From Bacteroidales bacterium (GTDB lineage Bacteria > Bacteroidota > Bacteroidia > Bacteroidales > P3): a DNA stretch of 64,000 bases. Positions 36,288 through 43,366 of the stretch are shown here, piece by piece. The notes under the pieces are model-generated. The model was not told where the DNA came from and ran no database searches. It saw only the letters and a list, made by a program, of their open reading frames with translations. The stretch spans positions 25,998-89,997 of the forward strand of contig JAIKVZ010000018.1 in assembly GCA_024685285.1 (NCBI GenBank). The letters run 5' to 3'. Both the position numbers and the translations under genes were made by a program. Each line of letters begins with the position of its first letter. The stretch's first letter is position 1.

Positions 36288-36887
36288 CTATAATTCTATG
36301 TAGGACAGAATGTTAGCCTGACTTATGGTGCATGGTTGCAATTCTGGAGGCAGAGGAGCCCATGCCGGCGCGGCAAAGCGGACACCGGCAGCCTCGGCAC
36401 ATTGGCGGTCGGTAACAGCGTCACCAATATAGAGCACATCGGCTTGATTTGCGCCACGACGGCTCATGTAGAGCTGGATCGGCTCGGCATCGGGCTTGGG
36501 ACGCGACACGTCGTCGGAGGCCACAACCTCGACAAAACAGTCGCCAAGCCCTTTCTCGGCCAATCCGGTCAAGGCTATGTTGTGCAGGCGCGAGGTTACC
36601 ACACCCATTGGCACACCGGCCTCGTGCAGGCGGCGCAGCATATCCTCCACACCGTCGAAGAGGGGTGCACGCACCAGGCTGGCCACATAGTCGGCGTTCC
36701 ATTCCGGCAAAAATGAAGGGTCCTTAATATCAAAGTCGGCCACGAATTGCGCCAAAGTGCATGTAAAATATATCGAAATGTCACCGTGCGAAATACTGTA
36801 GCGGTGCAGCGCACGCTCGAGGGAGCCGCAGAAAGCCTCGCGGCTGTCGAGCAGCGTACCATCGACATCAAAAAGAATATGTTTCAT
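36288..36887 (-). CDS. HAD-family phosphatase
   Basis: A 199-residue haloacid-dehalogenase hydrolase. Motif I ILFDVDGTLLDS at the start carries the nucleophile Asp and the second Asp; motif II is GVVTSRL, motif III the lysine in DDVSRPKPDAEP, and motif IV VLYIGDAVTD. The cap domain between motifs I and II is helical, as in phosphoglycolate-phosphatase-like or PpaX-like members. The substrate is unknown. Its start overlaps the end of porT by 20 bases, suggesting coupled translation. Confidence 0.88.
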   Translation of the reverse strand: MKHILFDVDGTLLDSREAFCGSLERALHRYSISHGDISIYFTCTLAQFVADFDIKDPSFLPEWNADYVASLVRAPLFDGVEDMLRRLHEAGVPMGVVTSRLHNIALTGLAEKGLGDCFVEVVASDDVSRPKPDAEPIQLYMSRRGANQADVLYIGDAVTDRQCAEAAGVRFAAPAWAPLPPELQPCTISQANILSYIEL

Positions 36888-37626
36888 AGCCGCCTTCGAA
36901 TGTGAACGTCAAAAAGAAAACTCGCGAACTCAAGCCATTCACCGAGCGGGCGTATATGTCGCTGTCGGGCACCATAAGTTCGTTCATGCCAAAAGCCATC
37001 TTGAGCTCGATGGCGAACTTAACATAGTGCAGAAAGAAATCGAATCCGACACCGGTGGTGATACGGAAATCGTTGGCAGAGAGTTTCACTATGGACTCTT
37101 GCGTGTTGTTTCGATTCTTGCGTGTCGAGGCAAAGTCAAATCCATAGGAAATGCCGCTGGTGAGGTATGGGCGGAAGTTGCCGTATCGAGCCGCGCGGAA
37201 CTTGAATTCGATGGGTATGTCGCCGTATACCGATTCGACAGTGCGCCATCGCTCGGCACGGCTGTTGGCGGCCAGCGCTTCAGGCTCCCACGAATATTCA
37301 AGGCGGCGAGTCATAAGAGTCACACCGGGCAGGAAACGGAAGTTGAACCACGGGCCGAGCCGCAGGTCTGGGACTATGATGGCAATATGGAACCCTGGCT
37401 TAAAATATGATGTAACGCCCTGTATCTCACGGCGCAGAGCATCGTCTTCGCTATAGTCGAGGTCGAATTTTGCATTAACAATTCCTACCTGAATTCCGAA
37501 ATGGACCAAGTGGTTGTCGAAGGTCATTAGGTTGGCCATAGTGCCCTGGGCACGCGCGTTGCCGACTGCACACACAGCCAGCGCAAACGACAATACGGCA
37601 ACCTTTATAAACCTGTTAATCTTCAT
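36868..37626 (-). CDS. porT: PorT family type IX secretion protein
   Basis: A 252-residue outer-membrane-associated protein with signal peptide ending GNARAQ. The pattern fits PorT: LMTFDNHLVHFGIQVGIV, then FHIAIIVPDLRLGPWFNFRFLPGV, DIPIEFKFRAARYGNFRPYLTSG and GVGFDFFLHYVKFAIELK, all amphipathic strands of a small beta-barrel. PorT is needed for type IX secretion in Porphyromonas, and four likely T9SS cargo genes occur in this window. It is the middle gene of ansA-porT-HAD on the minus strand, 6 bases after ansA. Confidence 0.8.
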   Translation of the reverse strand: MKINRFIKVAVLSFALAVCAVGNARAQGTMANLMTFDNHLVHFGIQVGIVNAKFDLDYSEDDALRREIQGVTSYFKPGFHIAIIVPDLRLGPWFNFRFLPGVTLMTRRLEYSWEPEALAANSRAERWRTVESVYGDIPIEFKFRAARYGNFRPYLTSGISYGFDFASTRKNRNNTQESIVKLSANDFRITTGVGFDFFLHYVKFAIELKMAFGMNELMVPDSDIYARSVNGLSSRVFFLTFTFEGGYETYSF

Positions 37627-37632
37627 ATAAAA

Positions 37633-38643
37633 TCACGACATCTCGCCGCGCAAGGGCTGGCTGAGACGTTGGCGCACGTGTTCCTTGTCGCCGGGATAGC
37701 AGCCAAGCAGATACATCATTTTGGTCACAGCGGCCTCGATTGTTATGTCGCCACCGCCCACCACACCGAGACGGTCCATGTCGCAACTGGCAGCATACTG
37801 CCTCATCTTGACAGCACCGGCCTTGCACTGCGTTACGTTGAACACAATCACGCCGCGGGCAATGGCGTGCTCGAGGGCGTCGAGGAACCAGCGCTCCGTG
37901 GGGGCGTTGCCTGAGCCATACGTTTCAATAATGACACCCTGCAGGTCGGGGGTGCTCAGCACCGACTCGACCACAGCCTGGGTTATGCCGGGGAAGAGTT
38001 TGAGCACCGCCACGCGGTTGTCGAAACGCTTGCGCACTTCGAGTTTTACGGTGGGTTTGGGTAGCAGCAGATGCTCCTTGAAAGTGATGTTGATGCCTGC
38101 TTTTGCCAGCGACGGGTAGTTGTAACTCTCGAAGGCGTCGAAATTCTCGGCACTGACTTTGGTCGAGCGGTTGCCGCGATAGAGGTGGCTCTCGAAGAAG
38201 ATGCACACTTCGGCGATTTCGGCAATGCGACCCGAGGCAATCTCCAGTGCACAGATGATGTTCTCGCGGCCGTCGCTTCGCAGCATACCCAGCGGCAGCT
38301 GCGAACCGGTGAGAATGACCGGCTTGGAGAGGTTCTTGAACATGAAACTGAGTGCCGATGCCGTGTAGGACATAGTGTCGGTGCCGTGCAGCACCACGAA
38401 GCCATCGTAGTTGTCGTACTCGCGCTCAACAATGTTGGCTATCGACACCCAGAAATCGGGAGTCATGTTCGACGAGTCGATAATGTCGTCGAGCTGGCAC
38501 GAATCAATGTCGTAGCAACAATGTTTTAGCTGCGGCACAGCGTCGTAAATGCGGTCCAAAGCAAACGGGTGTAGCGAGCCGTTCTCGTCCTGCACCATGC
38601 CGATGGTGCCGCCCGTATAGATGATGAGCACTCTGTTTAACAT
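37633..38643 (-). CDS. ansA: Type I L-asparaginase
   Basis: A 336-residue amidohydrolase hydrolysing asparagine to aspartate and ammonia. The first catalytic Thr is in IIYTGGTIGM, the second in VLHGTDTMSYTA; VILTGSQLPLG is the adjoining family block. No signal peptide, so the cytoplasmic type I form. Full length. It leads an operon with porT (6-base gap) and a HAD phosphatase; the metabolic link to secretion is not obvious. A candidate promoter (CAAAATATTA complement with an upstream TTTG) lies at 38665-38687. Confidence 0.93.
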   Translation of the reverse strand: MLNRVLIIYTGGTIGMVQDENGSLHPFALDRIYDAVPQLKHCCYDIDSCQLDDIIDSSNMTPDFWVSIANIVEREYDNYDGFVVLHGTDTMSYTASALSFMFKNLSKPVILTGSQLPLGMLRSDGRENIICALEIASGRIAEIAEVCIFFESHLYRGNRSTKVSAENFDAFESYNYPSLAKAGINITFKEHLLLPKPTVKLEVRKRFDNRVAVLKLFPGITQAVVESVLSTPDLQGVIIETYGSGNAPTERWFLDALEHAIARGVIVFNVTQCKAGAVKMRQYAASCDMDRLGVVGGGDITIEAAVTKMMYLLGCYPGDKEHVRQRLSQPLRGEMS

Positions 38644-38777
38644 GACATAATAACGCAGACAAGGCCAAAATATTATGCGACGGCAAAAAAAAATCTACCA
38701 TCACAAAAAAAGCGCATCAACGACAGAAAATTATATCATTAAAAATGAGATGGTTGAATATTGCCGTACAACTTTTT

Positions 38778-38808
38778 TTTGCCGTTATCAAAAAAAGTTG
38801 TACTTTTG
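38778..38808 (+). promoter_or_regulatory. Promoter of the SRP RNA gene
   Basis: TTTG (38778-38781), 19-base spacer, TACTTTTG (38801-38808). The spacer region is an inverted repeat (ACAACTTTTTTT at 38768 with AAAAAAAGTTGT ending at 38801). Confidence 0.75.
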
Positions 38809-38812
38809 CAAA

Positions 38813-38916
38813 TCGGGTAAGTCTTATACGACCAGCTCCCATTGAATCCCCCAGGGTAGGAATACAGCAAGGGTGTTTGGTTGTAGCGGTGCGATATAAA
38901 CAGCTTACCCTTTTTT
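38813..38916 (+). ncRNA. ffs: Signal recognition particle RNA (small bacterial type)
   Basis: About 100 bases forming a long rod: GGGTAAG (38815-38821) pairs with CTTACCC (38904-38910), directly followed by TTTTTT as terminator. The apical domain contains CCCAGGGTAGGAATACAGCAAGGGTG, read in two halves as CCCAGGGTAGGA and ATACAGCAAGGG, which carry the conserved AGGA and AGCA of the SRP symmetric loop bound by Ffh. The flanks GACCAGCTCCC and GGTTGTAGCGG fit Bacteroidota SRP RNAs. It starts about 5 bases after a -7 box and ends 28 bases before prfB. Confidence 0.85.
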
Positions 38917-38943
38917 CATATCTCATCACAGAGCATACCGACT

Positions 38944-40053
38944 ATGACAAACCAAGAACAGATAAAAGACCTCATCGCACGCAGAGACGCACTTTATAAA
39001 TTCCTCGACATCGCCAAGACCCAGGCCTGGATTGCCGAGGAGGAGAAGAAGACCGAAGCCGCCGACTTTTGGAACGACCCCAAGGAGGCGCAAAAGGTCG
39101 TCAAGGGCATCAACGCCAAGAAGAGCTGGGTAACGGCTTTCAGCGACGTTGACACATCTTGCGGCGACTTGGAGGTGATGGGCGAATTCTTCGAGTCCGG
39201 CGACGCCACCGAGGATGAGCTGCTGGCTCAGATTGCAGTCACCCAGAAGAAAGTCGAGGACTTGGAGTTCAAGAATATGCTGCGCAACGACAGCGACCGC
39301 CTCGACGCGGTGCTCTCCATCAACGCCGGTGCCGGCGGCGTGGAGGCTCAGGACTGGGCCGAGATGCTTATGCGCATGTACATACGCTATGCCGAGACCC
39401 ACGGCTACCGCGTGGTGGTCAGCAACTCGCTCGACGGCGACGGCGCCGGCATAAAGAGCTGCACCCTGCAAATCGAAGGCGAATTTGCCTACGGCTACCT
39501 CAAGAGCGAAACCGGTGTGCACCGCTTAGTGCGTGTAAGCCCCTTCAACGCCCAGGGCAAACGCATGACCAGCTTCACAAGTGTCAGTGTCACACCACTT
39601 ATCGACGACTCAATTGAAGTAGTGGTTGATATGTCAAAACTAAGCTGGGACACCTTCCGCAGCGGCGGTGCCGGCGGCCAGAACGTCAACAAGGTCGAGA
39701 GCGGCGTGCGCCTGCGCTACCAGTACAAAGACCCCTACACCGGAGCCGAAGAAGAGATACTTATCGAGAACACCGAGACGCGCGACCAGCCCAAAAACAA
39801 AGAGAACGCCATGCGTCTGCTCCGCAGCCAGCTCTACGACCGCGAGCTCAAACACCGTATGGAGGAGAAAGACAAAATCAAGGCCAGCCAGAAAAAAATT
39901 GAATGGGGCTCGCAGATACGCTCCTACGTCATGGACGACCGCCGCGTCAAGGACCACCGCACCAACTACCAGACCAGCGACGTGGCCGGGGTGCTCGACG
40001 GCCACCTCGACGAGTTCATAAAAGCATATTTGATGCAGTTCGGAGCCGAGTAA
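38944..40053 (+). CDS. prfB: Peptide chain release factor 2
   Basis: A 369-residue release factor recognising UAA and UGA stops. The GGQ catalytic loop is in GGAGGQNVNK and the codon-reading SPF tripeptide in VRVSPFNAQGKRM. The N-terminal helical domain runs unbroken from MTNQEQIKDLIARR; no slippery CTT-TGA-C or in-frame stop is present in the first 60 codons, so the programmed +1 frameshift that autoregulates most bacterial prfB genes is absent. It follows the SRP RNA terminator by 28 bases and may depend on read-through from that promoter. Confidence 0.95.
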   Translation: MTNQEQIKDLIARRDALYKFLDIAKTQAWIAEEEKKTEAADFWNDPKEAQKVVKGINAKKSWVTAFSDVDTSCGDLEVMGEFFESGDATEDELLAQIAVTQKKVEDLEFKNMLRNDSDRLDAVLSINAGAGGVEAQDWAEMLMRMYIRYAETHGYRVVVSNSLDGDGAGIKSCTLQIEGEFAYGYLKSETGVHRLVRVSPFNAQGKRMTSFTSVSVTPLIDDSIEVVVDMSKLSWDTFRSGGAGGQNVNKVESGVRLRYQYKDPYTGAEEEILIENTETRDQPKNKENAMRLLRSQLYDRELKHRMEEKDKIKASQKKIEWGSQIRSYVMDDRRVKDHRTNYQTSDVAGVLDGHLDEFIKAYLMQFGAE

Positions 40054-40106
40054 GAAAGTTTTTTTGCCTCCGGTTGCAACAAACGGGCATAAAAATGTGT
40101 CATATT

Positions 40107-40140
40107 TTTGAATGGTTTTTTAAAAATATTCGTATCTTTG
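40107..40140 (+). promoter_or_regulatory. Promoter of the T9SS cargo gene at 40176
   Basis: TTTG (40107-40110), 22-base spacer, TATCTTTG (40133-40140), 35 bases upstream of the ATG. Confidence 0.65.
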
Positions 40141-40175
40141 CAGTTGAAAACAAACCCCATTAATACTATAAGATT

Positions 40176-41318
40176 ATGAAAAAGTCATTATTAATCTTAG
40201 CAATAGTTGGCCTTTTTGCCAACACAGTGGTTTATGCGGCACAGATTGATACAGTACCAATGCACAGAGCAGGATATTTTGGAATAACGCCTGCCGATTC
40301 TGTTTGCACCTGCTGGATGACATGGGATTATATTCCTATGGAAGGAGGGCTTTTGTATGGGTTTTCCAACAGGTTTTTTTCCAGAGAGCCTGTCAACATA
40401 TACGGTGTGGCTGCCATATATGGCTCTCTTACACATGACCTTAACCCTCGAGTTGGATACATTATTGAAGACACCGTGTTGGATCATACCTACGACAGTT
40501 TGATTATCCACACTTTGGACAGCGAGCTATATGTCAAACCCATCCGCGGCTGCCGCATAAACTACAGCGACAGGGCTGCAAAGTACGTCTATTTTTCCAA
40601 TCCTCCGTTTCTGCGTGGTACTGGCACCAATTTCAACGATGCCAGCTATCTCCCAGTCAGGGAAGCCTATTTTGACAGCGCCGTAACTGTTAGAGACACA
40701 TTCTATGTCGCCCCACGTTTTTGTATATACCTTGCTGCTACCTATGATTCACTGTACCCGACAAATCTTCGCAGCATAGTTTATCCCAACCGATCGTTTA
40801 CCCCAATATTGGTAAACGTTTTGAGCCATAGTGCAAACATAGACACAACAAATAAAACATATCTGGATATGCTTTGGGATACAGCACGGCATAATTTTAA
40901 GGTTAATGTCGGAGCTGAATATCATGATGAAGTCATTCCGTTCATGTTCCCAATCTTGACCCCGCCGCCTGCGCCGGACACCACGACGGTGAGCGACTCG
41001 ACGACGGTGAACGACTCGACGCAGACGCCAGACAGCACCGGCACCGGTGTTGACACCAACGCCGCCGTGCTGCCGGTCGACCTTATGCAGAGCTTCGTCA
41101 CCATCTCGCCCAACCCCGCCGCCGACAGGGTGCAGGTGCTCTCGTCGTTCGGGCTTGTGGCCATCGAGGTTTACGACGCCGACGGCCGCCAGGTGCACGC
41201 CGAGAAGGTGTCGGGCTTGGCCCGAACCATCGACACAGGCCATTGGCCCCGCGGCATATACATGCTGCACATAACCACCCCATATGGCCCCGTAGTGCGC
41301 AAATTGGTGCTGCGCTGA
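40176..41318 (+). CDS. T9SS cargo protein, paralogue of the broken gene at 27-28 kb
   Basis: A 380-residue secreted protein with signal peptide MKKSLLILAIVGLFANTVVY (cleavage near AA-Q). The middle is beta-rich without a recognised domain; REPVNIYGVA and VREAYFDSAVTVRDTFY match the frameshifted gene at 27012-28084. A Thr/Asp/Ser-rich linker (DTTTVSDSTTVNDST) precedes a type A sorting domain, ISPNPAADRVQVLSS to YGPVVRKLVLR. Surface exposed or secreted by type IX; function unknown. Its own promoter is upstream and a terminator hairpin follows 25 bases after the stop. Confidence 0.8.
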   Translation: MKKSLLILAIVGLFANTVVYAAQIDTVPMHRAGYFGITPADSVCTCWMTWDYIPMEGGLLYGFSNRFFSREPVNIYGVAAIYGSLTHDLNPRVGYIIEDTVLDHTYDSLIIHTLDSELYVKPIRGCRINYSDRAAKYVYFSNPPFLRGTGTNFNDASYLPVREAYFDSAVTVRDTFYVAPRFCIYLAATYDSLYPTNLRSIVYPNRSFTPILVNVLSHSANIDTTNKTYLDMLWDTARHNFKVNVGAEYHDEVIPFMFPILTPPPAPDTTTVSDSTTVNDSTQTPDSTGTGVDTNAAVLPVDLMQSFVTISPNPAADRVQVLSSFGLVAIEVYDADGRQVHAEKVSGLARTIDTGHWPRGIYMLHITTPYGPVVRKLVLR

Positions 41319-41342
41319 CCTTGAAAAAAGCATTTGAAATTG

Positions 41343-41378
41343 CAACAGCGAGGCATTGGCTTCGCTGTTGTTTTATTT
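41343..41378 (+). terminator. Rho-independent terminator after the T9SS cargo gene
   Basis: CAACAGCGA (41343-41351) pairs with TCGCTGTTG (41362-41370), then TTTTATTT. Perfect 9-bp stem. Confidence 0.8.
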
Positions 41379-41420
41379 AGCGCTGCAACACACTGAGTAT
41401 GTGTAAAGTACCGGCTTAGG

Positions 41421-41558
41421 TCGGCATTTGTTCGGAAAATATATGGACGACGCCGACCCCTACCCGACCTCAACCCGACCTTAACCCGAACCTAACCCAT
41501 CTAAAGGCCTGAAAACCAGCGCGATACATTTAATGCGTTCAATTGGTTGATTTTCAAT
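41421..41558 (+). repeat. Compound intergenic repeat, copy 5
   Basis: TCGGCATTTGTTCGGA opens the element; CCGA at 41453 completes the inverted repeat. The tandem core at 41461-41503 has ACCCGACCTCA, ACCCGACCTTA and ACCCGAACCTA, then ACCCATCTA. The tail TGAAAACCA is roughly inverted at GGTTGATTTTCA (41546-41557). It fills most of the 350-base gap between tandem genes (the T9SS gene and ribF), together with the upstream terminator and the ribF promoter. Confidence 0.85.
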
Positions 41559-41619
41559 ATTTTAAGCAAAATTTCACCACTCCTCGAAGGACCGACGAAA
41601 AAGTGTGTGGAAATATTTA

Positions 41620-41651
41620 TTTGCCTGTTTGCCATAAATTGTGTAAATTTG
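41620..41651 (+). promoter_or_regulatory. ribF promoter
   Basis: TTTG (41620-41623), 20-base spacer, TAAATTTG (41644-41651). Transcription starting about 7 bases later would leave only about a dozen bases before the GTG start at 41670. No FMN riboswitch is seen. Confidence 0.65.
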
Positions 41652-41669
41652 CAGTTTTCAGCGCCGATA

Positions 41670-42599
41670 GTGGAAACATACAACATCGACAATATCAGCC
41701 ACTTGGGTGGCAATTGCATGGCCACGGTGGGCATGTTCGACGGTGTGCACGCCGGTCACCGCCACATTATCGAACGGCTCAACACCGAGGCCGGCCGCCG
41801 CGGCTTGGAGCCCGTGGTGGTGACCTTCGACACCCATCCGCGTATCGTGCTCGGCAAGGCCGACGGGGGCTTCGCGCTCCTTTCGACAGCCGACGAGCGG
41901 TGCCGTCTGCTGGCCGACGCCGGGGTACGCAATATGTTGCAGCTGCACTTCAGTGCCGACTTGGCGCGGCTTTCGGCCTGCGAGTTCCTGCGCTCGGTGC
42001 TGGTTGAGAAACTCGGCGTTTGCGCGCTGCTGACAGGCTACGACAACCAGTTTGGCAACCGCGCTGCGGCCGATTTCGACCGCCTGCCCGAGGAGGCTCG
42101 GCAACTCGGCGTGGAGCTGCTGACCGACAGCGCCGTCCTCGTCGGGGGGCTCGAGGTGAGCTCAACTCGTGTGCGCCATGCCCTGGTCGAGGGCAACGTG
42201 GAGCTGGCCGCCGCCCTGCTTGGCCGCCGCTATGCCGCCACCGGCAGCGTAGTGCTCGGGCGCCAGGTGGGACGCACCATGGGGTTCCCGACAGCCAACA
42301 TCGAGCTGCCCGACAGACTCAAGGCCCTGCCTGCCAACGGCGTATACGCCGCTGTGGCCACCGCAGGCGCCAAAAGTTACCCGGCCATGGCCAACATAGG
42401 GGCACAACCCACTTTTGGCCAGACCACAACTGCTTTCGAGGTGCACCTGATAGGCTTCGAAGGCGACCTGTACGGGCAGCAGTTGACGGTGCAGTTTGTC
42501 CGCCGTCTGCGCCCCATACGCCGTTTCGGCTCGGCCGACGAACTGCGCCAACAATTGAAAACCGACCTAACCAACACCCTGCTATGCACCAACAGTTGA
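41670..42599 (+). CDS. ribF: Bifunctional riboflavin kinase/FAD synthetase
   Basis: A 309-residue enzyme making FMN from riboflavin and FAD from FMN. The adenylyltransferase domain has ATVGMFDGVHAGHRHII near the start and VEVSSTRVR-like EVSSTRVRHAL; the kinase domain has GRTMGFPTANIELPD, NGVYAA and YPAMANIGAQPTFG. I place the start at GTG 41670, which gives about 16 residues before the FDGVH motif as usual; an open frame reaches 41547 but runs through the promoter. A later ATG at 41718 is the alternative. It overlaps the amidase gene by 16 bases. Confidence 0.92.
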   Translation: METYNIDNISHLGGNCMATVGMFDGVHAGHRHIIERLNTEAGRRGLEPVVVTFDTHPRIVLGKADGGFALLSTADERCRLLADAGVRNMLQLHFSADLARLSACEFLRSVLVEKLGVCALLTGYDNQFGNRAAADFDRLPEEARQLGVELLTDSAVLVGGLEVSSTRVRHALVEGNVELAAALLGRRYAATGSVVLGRQVGRTMGFPTANIELPDRLKALPANGVYAAVATAGAKSYPAMANIGAQPTFGQTTTAFEVHLIGFEGDLYGQQLTVQFVRRLRPIRRFGSADELRQQLKTDLTNTLLCTNS

Positions 42600-43366
42600 A
42601 AGTGGCATACCTGCAACACGGCATTGTGTGGGAAGACCCCGCAGCCAACCGCGCGGCGATAGATTCGGCGCTCGACGGCATTGTGGCCGACGTTGTGGTG
42701 CTGCCCGAGACATTTACCACCGGCTTCTCGTCGCATATGGCCCAGCTGGCCGAGCCTGCCGACGGACCGACGCTGCATTGGGCTCGCCAGACAGCGCAGC
42801 GGCTCGACGCACTGCTGGTTGGCACCTGGGTGGTGGCCGAAGGCGGCCGGGCCTACAACCGGATGCACATGGTGCAACCCGATGGCCAATGCCACCGATA
42901 TGACAAGGCTCACACGTTCAGAATGAGCAGCGAAGCCGACCAGATCTGCCGCGGCACCGCCCGCACCACGGTTGAATGGCGCGGATGGCGCATACGGGCG
43001 GCGGTATGCTACGACCTCAGGTTCCCGCTATGGCTGCGTAACAGCTTCGACGGCAAGCGGTTGGATTACGACCTGCTGCTGCTCAGCGCCAACTGGCCAG
43101 CTTCGCGCCAACAGGCCTGGACCACCCTGCTGCAGGCCCGCGCCATCGAGAATATGGCCTACGTGGTGGGTGTGAACCGCACCGGCATCGACGACGAGGG
43201 CATTGAATACTCGGGCCACTCGGCGGCCTACGACTACTGCGGCCGCCAGGTGTCGTGCTGCCAACCTGGCCGCCCCCAGATGGCCACCGTCGTGCTCGAC
43301 CGCGACGAATTGGACCGGTTCCGCCAACGCTGGCCCTTCTACCTTGATTTCGACACATCGCAATGA
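42584..43366 (+). CDS. Nitrilase-superfamily omega-amidase
   Basis: A 260-residue carbon-nitrogen hydrolase close to YafV-type omega-amidases that deaminate alpha-ketoglutaramate. The catalytic triad is E42 in VLPETFTTGF, K108 in YDKAHTF and C142 in AVCYDLRFP. The start MHQQLKVAYLQ lies inside the end of ribF (16-base overlap); the longer open frame upstream is a ribF shadow. It ends 4 bases into mutS2 (ATGA), so ribF, amidase and mutS2 are translationally linked. Metabolite repair is the likely role. Confidence 0.9.
   Translation: MHQQLKVAYLQHGIVWEDPAANRAAIDSALDGIVADVVVLPETFTTGFSSHMAQLAEPADGPTLHWARQTAQRLDALLVGTWVVAEGGRAYNRMHMVQPDGQCHRYDKAHTFRMSSEADQICRGTARTTVEWRGWRIRAAVCYDLRFPLWLRNSFDGKRLDYDLLLLSANWPASRQQAWTTLLQARAIENMAYVVGVNRTGIDDEGIEYSGHSAAYDYCGRQVSCCQPGRPQMATVVLDRDELDRFRQRWPFYLDFDTSQ

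Noticed and set aside
41559..41669. FMN riboswitch before ribF
   Set aside because: The space between promoter and start is about a dozen bases, and no RFN-type sequence is visible.
42020..42583. Upstream extension of the nitrilase-type amidase
   Set aside because: This part is an alternative frame of ribF; family similarity begins at the ATG at 42584.
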